A stretch of 64,000 nt of DNA, from assembly GCA_026645575.1 (NCBI GenBank), contig JAPKMW010000052.1, forward strand, positions 9,408 to 73,407, read 5' to 3'. Each line of letters opens with the position of its first letter. Positions within the stretch are counted from its first letter, which is position 1. Below the pieces are notes generated by a model, which was not told the origin of the DNA, made no database searches, and saw only the letters and a list, made by a program, of their open reading frames with translations. Made by a program: the position numbers and the translations under genes. Shown here piece by piece: positions 7,623 to 16,313 of the stretch. Source of the stretch: Caldilineaceae bacterium (GTDB lineage: Bacteria; Chloroflexota; Anaerolineae; Caldilineales; Caldilineaceae).

Positions 7623-9041
7623 TCACTCCTGCGGTTGAACCTCCAGCACTAGGACCCAGTCATTGCCGTCGGTTGGCGCACCGGGTGGGAAAAAATAGTG
7701 CAACGGCGCACCCACCCCACTGGCGATGGTCGTGGCAAAAGGGGCTTGCCGTTCATCCTCATGCCCAGCCACATGCCATAAGCCATTCCTTGGATTATAC
7801 CAGTACGCCGCCGCATGACCATCCGCCAGTTTGTTCATAAAGAGGCCAATCACTTCGCCCCGTGATGTGTAAATGTAGGCCCACCGGCCATCCGCAGCGC
7901 GTAGCGCACAGCGCAAGGTCGGCGATAAGGTGCCATCAGAGCCAACAGTGTTCAAGACAAGCAGCGACTGATCCGGTACGCGTGACGCCGCCGGCTTGGC
8001 CGTCAACAAAGTGCGGAGGTAGCAGAGATGGGCCGAACCAGGCGCTTCTAACGCAGATGGCAACAAAACCCCTGGCGTTTGGGCCAGGTCAACCGGAAAG
8101 GTTTGGTCTTCCGCCAAAAATGTCCAGAGACGGTGATGACCGTAGCCGTAGCCGATGCTGCCGAAGAAGGTGGACCAATACGCCTGGTAGCGTTGAATCC
8201 AACCGGGGTCAAAGGGGGTCGCTTTCTGTACGCCGACCCGGCTGGTAAAGAGATCTTCTTCCGCTTCATACCACCCTTCGGCATTGAGCGTCGGTTTGGC
8301 CAGCGTGCGCTGCCAATCGCCACTGACCAGGCTGTCGATGTAATCGTGGTAGACATGGGTCTGGATCATGTTGAAGGCCAGCCACGGCGCCTCATGAAAA
8401 TCATCCGAAGAGGTAAAGCGGCTCAAGGGGTGGATCGTCATTAAATGGTCGCCGCTGTCGCCGGCCAGGAGACCGTCCACCAGCCGCAGCACACGCACCC
8501 GATGTTCGGGCGGCGTGGGTTCGCTGTAGGGCGTCTGATATTCAGCCGCGGCGATCCAGATGAGATTGGGACTGTGGCTATAGCGCTGGCCGATTAGGTT
8601 GCCAAACGTATAATTATGCTGGTCAGGATCAGTGAAATATTGGCGCTTGCCGCCGTTGAGGTTGAGACCCCACGCCGGCGCCAAGGCAACATACAAGCCA
8701 TATTGCGCTGCACACGCCAGGATGAAGTCGATATGGCGCCAGTAGGCTTCATTCAACTGCACCTGGGCGAAGGGCGGCCCCTCCCCGTCAAACGCAATGG
8801 CGCCGGCATAGTTTTTGCCGCTGAAACGGGAGTTGGGATCTTGGGTGGCGTAGAGATGGATAACGGTAAAGCCTTTAGCTGCGCGATTCGCCAGGTAGCG
8901 TTCGACATCGTCCGGCGTCAGGCGCGCCAAGTGCCAGGCTGTATCGCCGAGCCAGAAGAACTCAGTGCCATCGCTGTGTTGCAGATAGTGACCCGTGGCC
9001 GCCACCCGTAGGGGGCCGTGTTCATCCCAGGGAGCTTGCAT
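7623..9041 (-). CDS. DUF4038 glycoside hydrolase, GH140/apiosidase-like
   Basis: The 472-residue protein matches the DUF4038 TIM-barrel family that includes the apiosidases of GH140. It opens with LRVAATGHYLQHSDGTEFFWLGDTAWHL, then FTVIHLYATQDPN and YVALAPAWG, and has IWIAAAEYQ, where the catalytic acidic residue is expected. The C-terminal 90 residues (ADGRWAYIYTSRGEVIGLFM, then AYWYNPRNGLWHVAG) match the putative collagen-binding domain that usually follows. No signal peptide is visible, so it may act inside the cell on imported oligosaccharides of plant origin. It is a single gene. Confidence 0.85.
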   Translation of the reverse strand: MQAPWDEHGPLRVAATGHYLQHSDGTEFFWLGDTAWHLARLTPDDVERYLANRAAKGFTVIHLYATQDPNSRFSGKNYAGAIAFDGEGPPFAQVQLNEAYWRHIDFILACAAQYGLYVALAPAWGLNLNGGKRQYFTDPDQHNYTFGNLIGQRYSHSPNLIWIAAAEYQTPYSEPTPPEHRVRVLRLVDGLLAGDSGDHLMTIHPLSRFTSSDDFHEAPWLAFNMIQTHVYHDYIDSLVSGDWQRTLAKPTLNAEGWYEAEEDLFTSRVGVQKATPFDPGWIQRYQAYWSTFFGSIGYGYGHHRLWTFLAEDQTFPVDLAQTPGVLLPSALEAPGSAHLCYLRTLLTAKPAASRVPDQSLLVLNTVGSDGTLSPTLRCALRAADGRWAYIYTSRGEVIGLFMNKLADGHAAAYWYNPRNGLWHVAGHEDERQAPFATTIASGVGAPLHYFFPPGAPTDGNDWVLVLEVQPQE

Positions 9042-9080
9042 GACTAAATCACTCTTTCGTTTGTATCAGGCACACGCTTG

Positions 9081-9117
9081 TAAAGACTTTAGTCTTCAAA
9101 CCGTTGCTGGAAGACTA
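9081..9117. repeat. Degraded copy of the TAAAGACTTTAGTCTT palindrome
   Basis: The sequence TAAAGACTTTAGTCTTC at 9081-9097 matches the inner arm of the repeat at 3361-3381. A short hairpin (TAGTCTTC at 9090-9097, GAAGACTA at 9110-9117) remains. Its right end forms the stop codon of uppP, so the element may have set the present 3' end of that gene. Confidence 0.6.
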
Positions 9118-9936
9118 ATAAAAGCCCCAGTTGAAGCCCCAGTATAACACCAGCAGTGTGGCGCCGAAAATGATGCGGTACCAGGCAAAGGGCGCAAAGG
9201 AGCGTTGTGAGACAAAGGCCAACAACCCGCGAATCACCACCAACGCCGAGAGAAAAGCGACCAGAAAGCCGACGGCAAAGAGCGGAATGTCAGTGCTGGT
9301 GATCACATCACGCACGCCGATCAACTTAACGAGGGTGGCGCCAGCCATTGCTGGAATCGCCAGGAAGAAGGAAAACTCAGTCGCCGCCACACGCGAAAAG
9401 CCCAAGAGCAGCCCCCCCATAATCGTCGCCCCGGCCCGTGAGACGCCAGGGAAGAGGATCGCCAAGACCTGAATCAGCCCCACGCCAATCGCTTTGCTCA
9501 TGGGAATCTCATCAACCGCCGCAACCGTAACCGGTTTGGGTCGTGCTTCAATTAGCAGGATCAGAACCCCACCCACCAGCAGCGCAATGGCAACTGGCAC
9601 TGGTTTGAAGAGATAGGCTTCAATCAAATCGTCTGTGGGCAAGCCGATGATGACCGCTGGCAGCGTGCCTAAAATCAGGTTGATGATCAGGCGGCGCGCT
9701 GGTTCGCTGTGCGGCCAACTCAACGCCACGTTGATCAGCTTTGCGCGATAGACCCAAAGCACCGCCAGAATGGCGCCGAGTTGGATAAAGATGATAAAGG
9801 CATTCTCTTTTTCACCCGTAAAATTGAGCCAGTTTTGCACCAGGATCAGATGGCCGGTGGAGGAAACCGGAATAAACTCGGTGATTCCTTCCACCAGGCC
9901 CAAAATAACAGCTTTTAATAATGCGAATAAGTCCAT
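9115..9936 (-). CDS. uppP: Undecaprenyl-diphosphate phosphatase UppP (BacA)
   Basis: UppP dephosphorylates undecaprenyl pyrophosphate at the membrane, recycling the lipid carrier for cell-wall and glycan synthesis. Overproduction gives bacitracin resistance. The 273-residue product has eight predicted membrane helices and both signatures: EGITEFIPVSSTGHLIL at about 16-32 with the catalytic Glu pair, and PGVSRAGATIMGGLLLG at about 163-179 with the essential Ser-Arg. Length is normal. In a Chloroflexota-like host it would serve glycan or S-layer precursor cycling. The stop codon lies inside a palindromic repeat remnant. The two sensor-like genes upstream are on the same strand, 30 bp away, and may be co-transcribed. 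Confidence 0.92.
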   Translation of the reverse strand: MDLFALLKAVILGLVEGITEFIPVSSTGHLILVQNWLNFTGEKENAFIIFIQLGAILAVLWVYRAKLINVALSWPHSEPARRLIINLILGTLPAVIIGLPTDDLIEAYLFKPVPVAIALLVGGVLILLIEARPKPVTVAAVDEIPMSKAIGVGLIQVLAILFPGVSRAGATIMGGLLLGFSRVAATEFSFFLAIPAMAGATLVKLIGVRDVITSTDIPLFAVGFLVAFLSALVVIRGLLAFVSQRSFAPFAWYRIIFGATLLVLYWGFNWGFY

Positions 9937-9966
9937 GCGTGTAAATCCATTCCACTTCTTATATGA

Positions 9967-10773
9967 TTATTGGTTTTGCTCAGTTACCGGCGTCGTTGCC
10001 ATGCGGTTTGATGATAGCTTTGGATAGAGGCGTAGGCGGCATTCGGTACAAATACTATGGCTGAATTCTACATCAGTGTAGCGGCTGAGATAGCTTTCGA
10101 CCCCATGCCAGTAGCCGGCATCATCGCGAATCTTTTGACAAGAAATGCACATTGGCAGCAACTTTTGTAAAGTTTTTACCTGTTGTAACGCTTGTTCAAC
10201 CGCTAGCTTTTCAGTCAGTAATTGCTGATAGTAATACTGCCGCGATGATTCGAGGCCATAGCTAAGAATCGCGACAAACGTATAAGTTACGATAAAGCGG
10301 ATGCTAACCGAAAAAGGATAGGTGTAAAGCCCCCAATCAAAAAAGAGCAGGCCAACGGCAATCAACCAGGACGCCGCCACCCAGAATAAACCATTGCGGC
10401 AACCGAAAAGAAAAAAGGTTGCCAACGGGTAAAAATAGAACCATAGATAGGCCACGCCTTGGCCGTTACCAACCCCCACTTGATAGGTCATAATCGCAAG
10501 CGTGAGCGCAAAACCCAGGTAAGAGACGATCTTGATGTCGTCAAAGTAGTGCAACGCGAGTAAGCTCAAGGCGCCTAAGATCGCTCCTCCCCAAATTACA
10601 AGGTCATAGCTTCTTTGCTCGTTATAAAGCGTATTAAACAGGCCGACGACTATGCAAGCAAGCGTTAGAAGTGATAGGAAGAGCAACAAAAAGCTGCGCA
10701 CTCGTCGTTCGCTGACCGGTGTCTGCGGTTGAATAAACAATTGTTCCCAAGAACACAAAATGCGTTTTAACAT
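9967..10773 (-). CDS. Six-TM protein with C-terminal four-cysteine IRDDxGYW module
   Basis: The 268-residue protein has six predicted membrane helices between about 27 and 175 with short loops. A helix likely to form a coiled coil follows (QLLTEKLAVEQALQQVKTLQK), then CISCQKIRDDAGYWHGVESY and FSHSICTECRLRLYP. The two C-x2-C pairs about 40 residues apart look like a zinc- or redox-type module. From memory, this tail also follows receiver and PAS domains in other bacteria, but I know no assigned function. No kinase, cyclase or other output domain is present. It is a paralogue of the next gene upstream, with an 11-bp gap, so the two probably form an operon and may form a heteromer. Confidence 0.6.
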   Translation of the reverse strand: MLKRILCSWEQLFIQPQTPVSERRVRSFLLLFLSLLTLACIVVGLFNTLYNEQRSYDLVIWGGAILGALSLLALHYFDDIKIVSYLGFALTLAIMTYQVGVGNGQGVAYLWFYFYPLATFFLFGCRNGLFWVAASWLIAVGLLFFDWGLYTYPFSVSIRFIVTYTFVAILSYGLESSRQYYYQQLLTEKLAVEQALQQVKTLQKLLPMCISCQKIRDDAGYWHGVESYLSRYTDVEFSHSICTECRLRLYPKLSSNRMATTPVTEQNQ

Positions 10774-10784
10774 TGGCTATGGGT

Positions 10785-11588
10785 TTACTCTGTTTGATGA
10801 CTCGGCATTCCATATAATTTTATACGACACTCCGGGCAAACGCTGTGGCTAAATTCCACGGCCATGTGTTGCCCGATATAACTCTCGACACTATGCCAGT
10901 AGCCGGCGTCATCCCGAATTTTCTTGCAGGATGCGCAAATGGGGAGCAAGGCGCGTAAGGTTTTGACTTGCTGCAAGGCCGTTTCCAAAGAGGCTTTTTC
11001 CCTCAGCAATTGATCATAATATTGGGCGCGCGAGGACTCCAAGCCATAGGCCAGAATGCTTACCAGGGTATAAGTCACCATAAAACGCAGGCTGACGGCA
11101 AGCTCATAGGGATAAGGCCCCAAGGTGAAGACAAGGAACAACAAGCTGCTTACCCAGGAGACCGCTACCCAGAGTAATCCTTCTTTGAGGCCAAAGAGGA
11201 AAAAGGCGGCAACCGGGTGAAAATAGAGCCATAAAAAAACCATACCTTCGCCGCCGCCAACCGCCATTTCATAGCTTAAGAGGCTTAAAATGAAAAGGAC
11301 ACCCACGCGAAAGAGGGGCAATACCTGTTTAATATACCGGAGCGCCAACAGCAACATCACCCCCACCAAAATAGCAACACCAATGAGCAGTGGTTGCAGG
11401 GTCAGACCTTGGTTGGCAAAGGTGAGCAAGCCAAAAAAGAGTAGCGCCGGACAAATGGTTAGCAAAAAGAGCGCCAAAAACCCGCGCTTACGCTGTTCGT
11501 CAATCGAGAAGTGGGGTGGTGTAAAAATTTCGCCGAGGTAGGTAATGGGTTGCCGCCCCCTGACCCCTTTGGATACGCTTTCGTACAT
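10785..11588 (-). CDS. Six-TM protein with C-terminal four-cysteine IRDDxGYW module (paralogue)
   Basis: A 267-residue paralogue of 9967-10773 with the same six-helix membrane region, the same coiled-coil helix (REKASLETALQQVKTLRALL) and the same tail: CASCKKIRDDAGYWHSVESY then FSHSVCPECRIKLYG. Conserved blocks within the membrane part (FLWLYFHPVAAFFLFG, SLRFMVTYTLVSILAYGLE) show duplication rather than convergence. It is the first gene of the likely pair. The ATG at 11588 follows an AlaX gene remnant. The role is unknown; a membrane sensor of redox state or metal signalling through the cysteine module is one possibility. Confidence 0.6.
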   Translation of the reverse strand: MYESVSKGVRGRQPITYLGEIFTPPHFSIDEQRKRGFLALFLLTICPALLFFGLLTFANQGLTLQPLLIGVAILVGVMLLLALRYIKQVLPLFRVGVLFILSLLSYEMAVGGGEGMVFLWLYFHPVAAFFLFGLKEGLLWVAVSWVSSLLFLVFTLGPYPYELAVSLRFMVTYTLVSILAYGLESSRAQYYDQLLREKASLETALQQVKTLRALLPICASCKKIRDDAGYWHSVESYIGQHMAVEFSHSVCPECRIKLYGMPSHQTE

Positions 11589-11597
11589 GCCCCAGTC

Positions 11598-11880
11598 CTA
11601 TTCTGGTCGCTGAATTGGTTGATCGGACGCGATCTGGCGGTGCGGTGATGCGATCGGCGCGAGGCAAATGTAAAGTCGCTTGCTGATCTTCCCTTTGTTT
11701 TCCGTGCGTACAATCGCAAAATTGCCAACATCGCCGGTCGAACGAACATGGGTGCCGCCACAGGCTTGGACATCAAAGCCCACAATTTCCACCACCCGCA
11801 TCATTGACTGCCAACACAGAAGCATCCGCTGTAAAACAATAAGCATCCAGCCAGTAGCGCCGCACCGTTCTTTGTTCCAT
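11598..11880 (-). pseudogene. Alanyl-tRNA editing protein (AlaX) remnant, middle deleted
   Basis: From the ATG at 11880, after an AAAGGG ribosome site, the first 25 or so codons read MEQRTVRRYWLDAYCFTADA, matching AlaX N-termini. In a different frame from about 11810 the sequence reads VVEIVGFDVQACGGTHVRST and continues with ENKGKISKRLYICL, the C-terminal zinc-binding part with its CGGTH motif. The roughly 100-150 residues between, including the HxxxH metal site, are missing, and the join is out of frame. It is therefore an internal-deletion pseudogene of a deacylase that clears Ser- or Gly-charged tRNA-Ala. Confidence 0.8.
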
Positions 11881-11945
11881 CCCTTTATTGTACTGCACCT
11901 GTCGCCACTTCGACAATTTGGGCGCGTAGTAGCGCTTAGCTCTAG

Positions 11946-11983
11946 CTGAAGAGAGCGCTGCGACAACGCAGCGCTCTCTTCAG
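11946..11983. terminator. Perfect 17-bp hairpin
   Basis: Arms at 11946-11962 and 11967-11983 around the loop ACAA pair perfectly, with GC-rich GAGAGCGCTGCG in the stem. There is no T-run on either side, so factor-independent termination is not certain. It lies upstream of the AlaX remnant. Confidence 0.55.
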
Positions 11984-12531
11984 ACGTGGGCGATTGCATG
12001 TATGGGGTTGATCGACCAATGTTTCCTAGCGGCGGGCAATCAATGGTAAACAGAGCCGACTGCTATACGGCACAAAGGGATCCAGGTAATCGGGGAGACC
12101 ATCGTTGCCCGTGGTCGGGCGTATCATCGAAAACAAAATCACGACAACGCGCCCAGTGGGCATCCAGGGGATCAACCAATTCGTTGTTCCCCCAATTCGT
12201 TGTAGTTGTCTGTATATTGCTACAAACGCTGCGGCTGAAGACGCCCGTTCCCGCGTAAGGAAGAGCGGGTATTGCTGACAAAAGTGATAAGGTCGCCTCA
12301 TTAAATGGGACGATGTCGTGACAAAAAAGATACGCCATTATAACCATGTTTTCCGGCAATCCCACGCTGTGTTATCATCCAGCCGAAGCAAGCGAAAAAG
12401 TAATGACGAACCCTCCCTAACCCTCCCCTGACAAGGGAGGGAACAGTTCCTCCCCTTATCAGAGGGAGGGGGTCAGTTGTTACGCGAAAAGTGCAGCAAC
12501 ATCTGTGCCATTATGTGCGAAAGGACGACCC
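11984..12531. other. Spacer without a recognisable gene
   Basis: This 548-bp stretch holds only short open frames on both strands, none matching a family I recognise. Two overlapping minus-strand frames around 12026-12365 could be remnants of a decayed gene. At 12410-12473 there is a purine/pyrimidine-biased repeat with two small hairpins (CCCTCCC with GGGAGGG at 12421-12441, then a diverged copy). It lies just upstream of the histidine kinase and may hold its promoter. Confidence 0.5.
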
Positions 12532-14781
12532 ATGCCGCTATCGTCAACCCATACACCAACCGCCGTCGAGTGGGCGCAAGAGAACCATGAGCCGTTTTAC
12601 CTGCTGGTCGGCGGGGGGGTGTTGGCGGGCGCGCTGTTGGTCTTTCTGGCCAGGCCGTTGGCGACCGGTTTTGCCGACGCGCCGTTGCCCGGCAAGGAAG
12701 GGCCGCTGTTGGGCTTGCTTCTGGTGCTGGCCTTATTGTTGGCCGTGGCGCTTTCACGAGTAAAGTTGCGGCTGGGGTGGCTGGGGCTGGTGGGCGCCGT
12801 AGGGTTGGTTGTGCTGGTAGCTTTACACTGGCAACCCACTCAGGGCGCGGCGACGCTCTGGCTCTTGCCCATGTTGCCGGCACTCTTCTTTTTAGAGGCC
12901 AAAGTCAGCCTGGCGGTGGGCAGTGTTAGCATTCTCCTGCTCACCTACGGCCAGTTGCCGGCGGCGGCGACCCCGCTGGAGCGCACCATCATCGCCGGGG
13001 TCTTGTTGACCCTGTGGCTGCTGAACCAGTTGAGTCACGGCGTGCGCTTGGCTCTCTGGCGCAGCTATGAAGCCTACTATCAACACGCCTGGCGTCTGCT
13101 GGAAGCGGCGCGCGATGATCGCCAGCAACTCAACCAGGCCAAGGACAACCTAGCCCACGCCTATGTCCAACTCGAACATCTGACCGCCCAGTTGCGTGCC
13201 AGCAAGCTGGAGGCGGAACTGGCACGCCAGGCCAAAGAGCAATTTGTCGCCAATGTCAGCCATGAACTGCGCACACCGCTCAACATGATCATCGGCTTTA
13301 GCGAAATGATCATGGCCGCACCCGCCACCTACGCCCCGACGCTGCCCGCCCCGCTCCTAGCCGACATTGGCGTTATCCACCGCAATAGCCTTCACCTCTC
13401 TCAACTGATCAACGATGTGCTGGTGTTGAGTCAGATGGACGCTGGGCAGATGCGTCTTAGCCGCGCCTGGGTCGAGGTGGCGACGCTGGTGGGCGAGGCG
13501 GTGCAGGCGGTCGAACCGCTCTACAAGGCGAAAAAGCTGCCGCTGACCACGAGCTTGCCCCCAACCTTGCCGCCCCTCTTCTGTGATCGTTTGCGTGTGC
13601 GCCAGGTCTTGCTTAACCTTCTCAGCAACGCCGGTCGCTATACGGCGCAGGGGTGCGTTCAGGTCGAGGTGACGGCGACGCCCACCCATCTCTGCTTTGC
13701 CGTGTGTGACACTGGCCCCGGCATCGCCCTTGACGATCAGAAGCGCATCTTTGAGCCATTTCAACAGAGCCGCACCGGCCAAGCCAGCCAGGAAGGCAGC
13801 GGGCTAGGGCTAACCATCAGCCGACAACTGGTGGAACTGCACAAGGGGAGCATGTGGCTAGAGAGTACGCCAGGTGTGGGCGCCACCTTCTTCTTTACCC
13901 TGCCCACTCAGTCGCCGGTAGCCGCGCCCACGGCGACCCCAGCCCCCATCACCCGCTGGATCAACCCCTATTCGACCTACCGCGAAGATGTGCCACGCAC
14001 CCTGCCACCCCTGCCACCGGCCAAAGAACGGATTTTGGTGTTGGAAGCGCCGCCCACCGTAAGTCGTCAACTGGAGCCATTGTTGGAACAGGCCGAGGTG
14101 ATCTCCGTCGCTGACCTGGATGCACTCACGGTCGCCGCGTCCGCGACCCCGCCCGCGCTAGTGCTGATCAACCGCGCCGATGTCATGGCCGACCAGCGCT
14201 TTGGCCGGCGCCTGGCCGCGCTGCCCCAACGCACGCCGGTGGTCAGTTGTTATTTGCCGGGCAAAGAGGAGGCATGTCAACAACTCAAGGTGCTGGACTA
14301 TCTGATCAAGCCGGTGACGCGGGCGGCGTTGCTGGCAGTGACGGAACGCGCTGCCGCCCCCGGCAGCACCATTCTGCTGGTCGAAGATGAGCCGGAACTG
14401 GCGCGCCTGCTCCGCCGCCAATTGAGTTCGGCGCCGGCTGGCTATCGCATCTTGCACGCCAGTGACGGCGCCACGGCGCTCACCCTGATGGCGCAGCGGC
14501 GACCCGATCTGGTCCTATTGGATCTCGGCTTGCCGGATCGCGATGGTTATGATCTGTTGCAGGAGAAGAACGCCAACCCGCTCATGGCCCCGATTCCGGT
14601 GATTATCATCTCGGCGCGCGATCCGTTGGGCGGGCCGGTGGTGGCGAACCGCTTGCGGGTCGAATTGGTGGGTGGGCTATCGGTGCGCGATATTGCCACT
14701 TGTGTCACCGCGCTCAGTCAGGCGTTGTCGCCGTTACAGCGACTAAAGCGTTCAACGCCGTCAGAAAACGCTCCTGGCTGA
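12532..14781 (+). CDS. Membrane hybrid histidine kinase with two degenerate receivers
   Basis: The ATG at 12532 follows an AAGGA site and gives 749 residues. The N-terminal region to about 185 has about six membrane helices, followed by a coiled coil. HisKA has FVANVSHELRTPLNMIIGFS with the phospho-acceptor His near 244. HATPase has LLNLLSNAGRYT (N near 366), DTGPGI and GSGLGLTISRQLV, so the kinase core looks intact. Receiver-like domain 1 (about 500-605) keeps the Lys-Pro motif (YLIKPVTR) but has Asn where the phospho-Asp belongs (ALVLINRADV). Receiver domain 2 (from about 614) has the acidic pair and Asp (LVLLDLGLPDRDG) but no Lys-Pro motif before a short tail. The last 68 bp overlap the convergent gene 14714-15934. 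The input signal is unknown. Confidence 0.85.
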   Translation: MPLSSTHTPTAVEWAQENHEPFYLLVGGGVLAGALLVFLARPLATGFADAPLPGKEGPLLGLLLVLALLLAVALSRVKLRLGWLGLVGAVGLVVLVALHWQPTQGAATLWLLPMLPALFFLEAKVSLAVGSVSILLLTYGQLPAAATPLERTIIAGVLLTLWLLNQLSHGVRLALWRSYEAYYQHAWRLLEAARDDRQQLNQAKDNLAHAYVQLEHLTAQLRASKLEAELARQAKEQFVANVSHELRTPLNMIIGFSEMIMAAPATYAPTLPAPLLADIGVIHRNSLHLSQLINDVLVLSQMDAGQMRLSRAWVEVATLVGEAVQAVEPLYKAKKLPLTTSLPPTLPPLFCDRLRVRQVLLNLLSNAGRYTAQGCVQVEVTATPTHLCFAVCDTGPGIALDDQKRIFEPFQQSRTGQASQEGSGLGLTISRQLVELHKGSMWLESTPGVGATFFFTLPTQSPVAAPTATPAPITRWINPYSTYREDVPRTLPPLPPAKERILVLEAPPTVSRQLEPLLEQAEVISVADLDALTVAASATPPALVLINRADVMADQRFGRRLAALPQRTPVVSCYLPGKEEACQQLKVLDYLIKPVTRAALLAVTERAAAPGSTILLVEDEPELARLLRRQLSSAPAGYRILHASDGATALTLMAQRRPDLVLLDLGLPDRDGYDLLQEKNANPLMAPIPVIIISARDPLGGPVVANRLRVELVGGLSVRDIATCVTALSQALSPLQRLKRSTPSENAPG

Positions 14782-15934
14782 TCGGCTTTTGCAGGAAGTG
14801 GCTGGCGCCCAACAAACGGGCCAACTCCTGTTGCGGCAGAATGGTGCAGACGGCGACCGGCAGCGCCTGGGTGGCCGGGTGATGGCGCACCTGAGCCAGC
14901 AGATCCCAGCCGTCGAGGTCGGGCATCATCACATCGATCAGCAGCGCTTGCGCCCCGTGCGCCTGGGCCAGCGCAATGGTCTGGCGCGCATCGGCCACCG
15001 GAATAACCTGAAAGCGCGAATGGGCGGCATAGCGTTGGCACAACTGGCCGATGTCCGGGTTATCATCCACCAGCAGAATCGGGATGCCGGCCACCTTGGG
15101 CAGCGTGATCGTAATCTGTGGCGGCGCACCCTCCGGCAGCGCGACCGCGCCATGAAAGGGAGTGAGCAATTGGTTGGCCACATGCAGGGCATGATGACAA
15201 TGGCGGGCATACGCCTCCCGGCTGATGGTATTGGGCATGGTAAAGGTGAGGGTGAGCAGCCGTTCGGCGGTTGTCAAGCGCAGGGGCAGCGCTTGGTCGG
15301 CCAGCTTTGGGATGAGCAGACTCAACAGTGTTAAGAGCGTCTGGCGCACGACAATGGGCGGTACAGCGGCTTGCGTTGTCTCAGCCAGGTACAGCGCTTG
15401 TAAGCGAACCCGATAGGTGGTGGCCAGCACTGCGGCGTCGGCCAACGCTTTTTGCATCTCCTGCGCCAGGTCACTGCTTACGCCACTATGCTGCCGGCGC
15501 ACCCAATCGACTTCGGCTTCGAGCGCGTCGGTGTCAACGGGAGCGTCGGTATGGGCGTCGGTCGGTGCGGCTACCCGTGGTGTTGACGGCAGTTGGCACC
15601 ATAACGTTTCGGCCAGCAGTTCGATGGCGTTGTTCTGGTCGCGTCGCAACTGGCGCACACTGACCCCCAGTTGAAAAGCCACCTCGGCCTGGCTAAGATG
15701 TTCGACATAGCGATAGTGCAACAACGGGTAGGCGTGCGCCGTCGTCGGGTCGTCTTTGAGCGCGTGAATGGCCGCCACCAGCCGTTGTTGCAACGCCACC
15801 GGATTGCCTCCCAGATTCGTCCCGGTGGCATCCTGCCCCAGGCGCGGCAACAAGGGACTATGGCGCAGGTTTTGATAGTCATCAAGCTGCATCAGGGCCG
15901 CACGCAAGGCTGCCACAAATTGCTCCCGCTTCAT
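14714..15934 (-). CDS. HTH - ATPase-like - receiver protein, convergent with the kinase gene
   Basis: This 406-residue protein has an unusual domain order. Residues about 60-110 contain a sigma-region-4-like helix-turn-helix (LSQAEVAFQLGVSVRQLRRD). The middle (about 170-285) resembles a worn histidine-kinase ATPase fold without clear N, G1 or G2 boxes. The C-terminus is a complete receiver: ILLVDDNPD, the phospho-Asp in LLIDVMMPDLDGWDLL, and LQKPIS. It probably serves the kinase at 12532-14781, because the two 3' ends overlap by 68 bp in antisense. The overlapping transcripts could limit each other. The partnership is inferred from position. Confidence 0.75.
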   Translation of the reverse strand: MKREQFVAALRAALMQLDDYQNLRHSPLLPRLGQDATGTNLGGNPVALQQRLVAAIHALKDDPTTAHAYPLLHYRYVEHLSQAEVAFQLGVSVRQLRRDQNNAIELLAETLWCQLPSTPRVAAPTDAHTDAPVDTDALEAEVDWVRRQHSGVSSDLAQEMQKALADAAVLATTYRVRLQALYLAETTQAAVPPIVVRQTLLTLLSLLIPKLADQALPLRLTTAERLLTLTFTMPNTISREAYARHCHHALHVANQLLTPFHGAVALPEGAPPQITITLPKVAGIPILLVDDNPDIGQLCQRYAAHSRFQVIPVADARQTIALAQAHGAQALLIDVMMPDLDGWDLLAQVRHHPATQALPVAVCTILPQQELARLLGASHFLQKPISQERFLTALNALVAVTATTPD

Positions 15935-16088
15935 CCTGTCCGCTTCCTGGCCGAAAGTTGGCCGATCGGTTGTCCAAAGTTTGTTTTCCGCAAGTGGATG
16001 TGCGTGCTATTATAGACAACATATGCGCTCTCCGCAAACAGTTCAATTTCCCCCCATTTTCGCGTACGGTAGGCGTAGGTAGCGAACA

Positions 16089-16240
16089 ACACTACAACGG
16101 ATTCAGAAGGCAGCGGATTGCTCATTTGCTGACCGGAAGCGGCTAAAACAGTAAGTGTTTGGTCAGATGGATAAATCTTTTATCTTCTATTGTTTGGTCT
16201 TGTCGTAAAAATCTGCTGCCTTTTGAATCCGTTGTCGTGT
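16089..16240. repeat. 31-bp imperfect inverted repeat upstream of the ABC operon
   Basis: The 31-nt arms at 16089-16119 and 16210-16240 pair with three mismatches and share the core ACAACGGATTC with AAGGCAGC. They are separated by 90 bp of AT-richer sequence and end 73 bp before the binding-protein start codon. They could be the ends of a small mobile element or paired operator sites for a looping regulator. The rest of the spacer 15935-16313 shows no gene. Confidence 0.6.
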
Positions 16241-16313
16241 CCTCATTTGATGCCCATCTGTTTCCGTAATCGCCTAATTTTGGATGGATGAATTCATGGA
16301 AGGAGCCAACGGT

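Noticed and set aside
9967..11588. Histidine kinases truncated before the kinase core
   Set aside because: Both paralogues end at the same conserved cysteine module, so the architecture is complete, not truncated.
12026..12365. Two overlapping minus-strand frames of 90-100 codons
   Set aside because: No ribosome site, no recognisable domain and mutual overlap in different frames. Described only as spacer.
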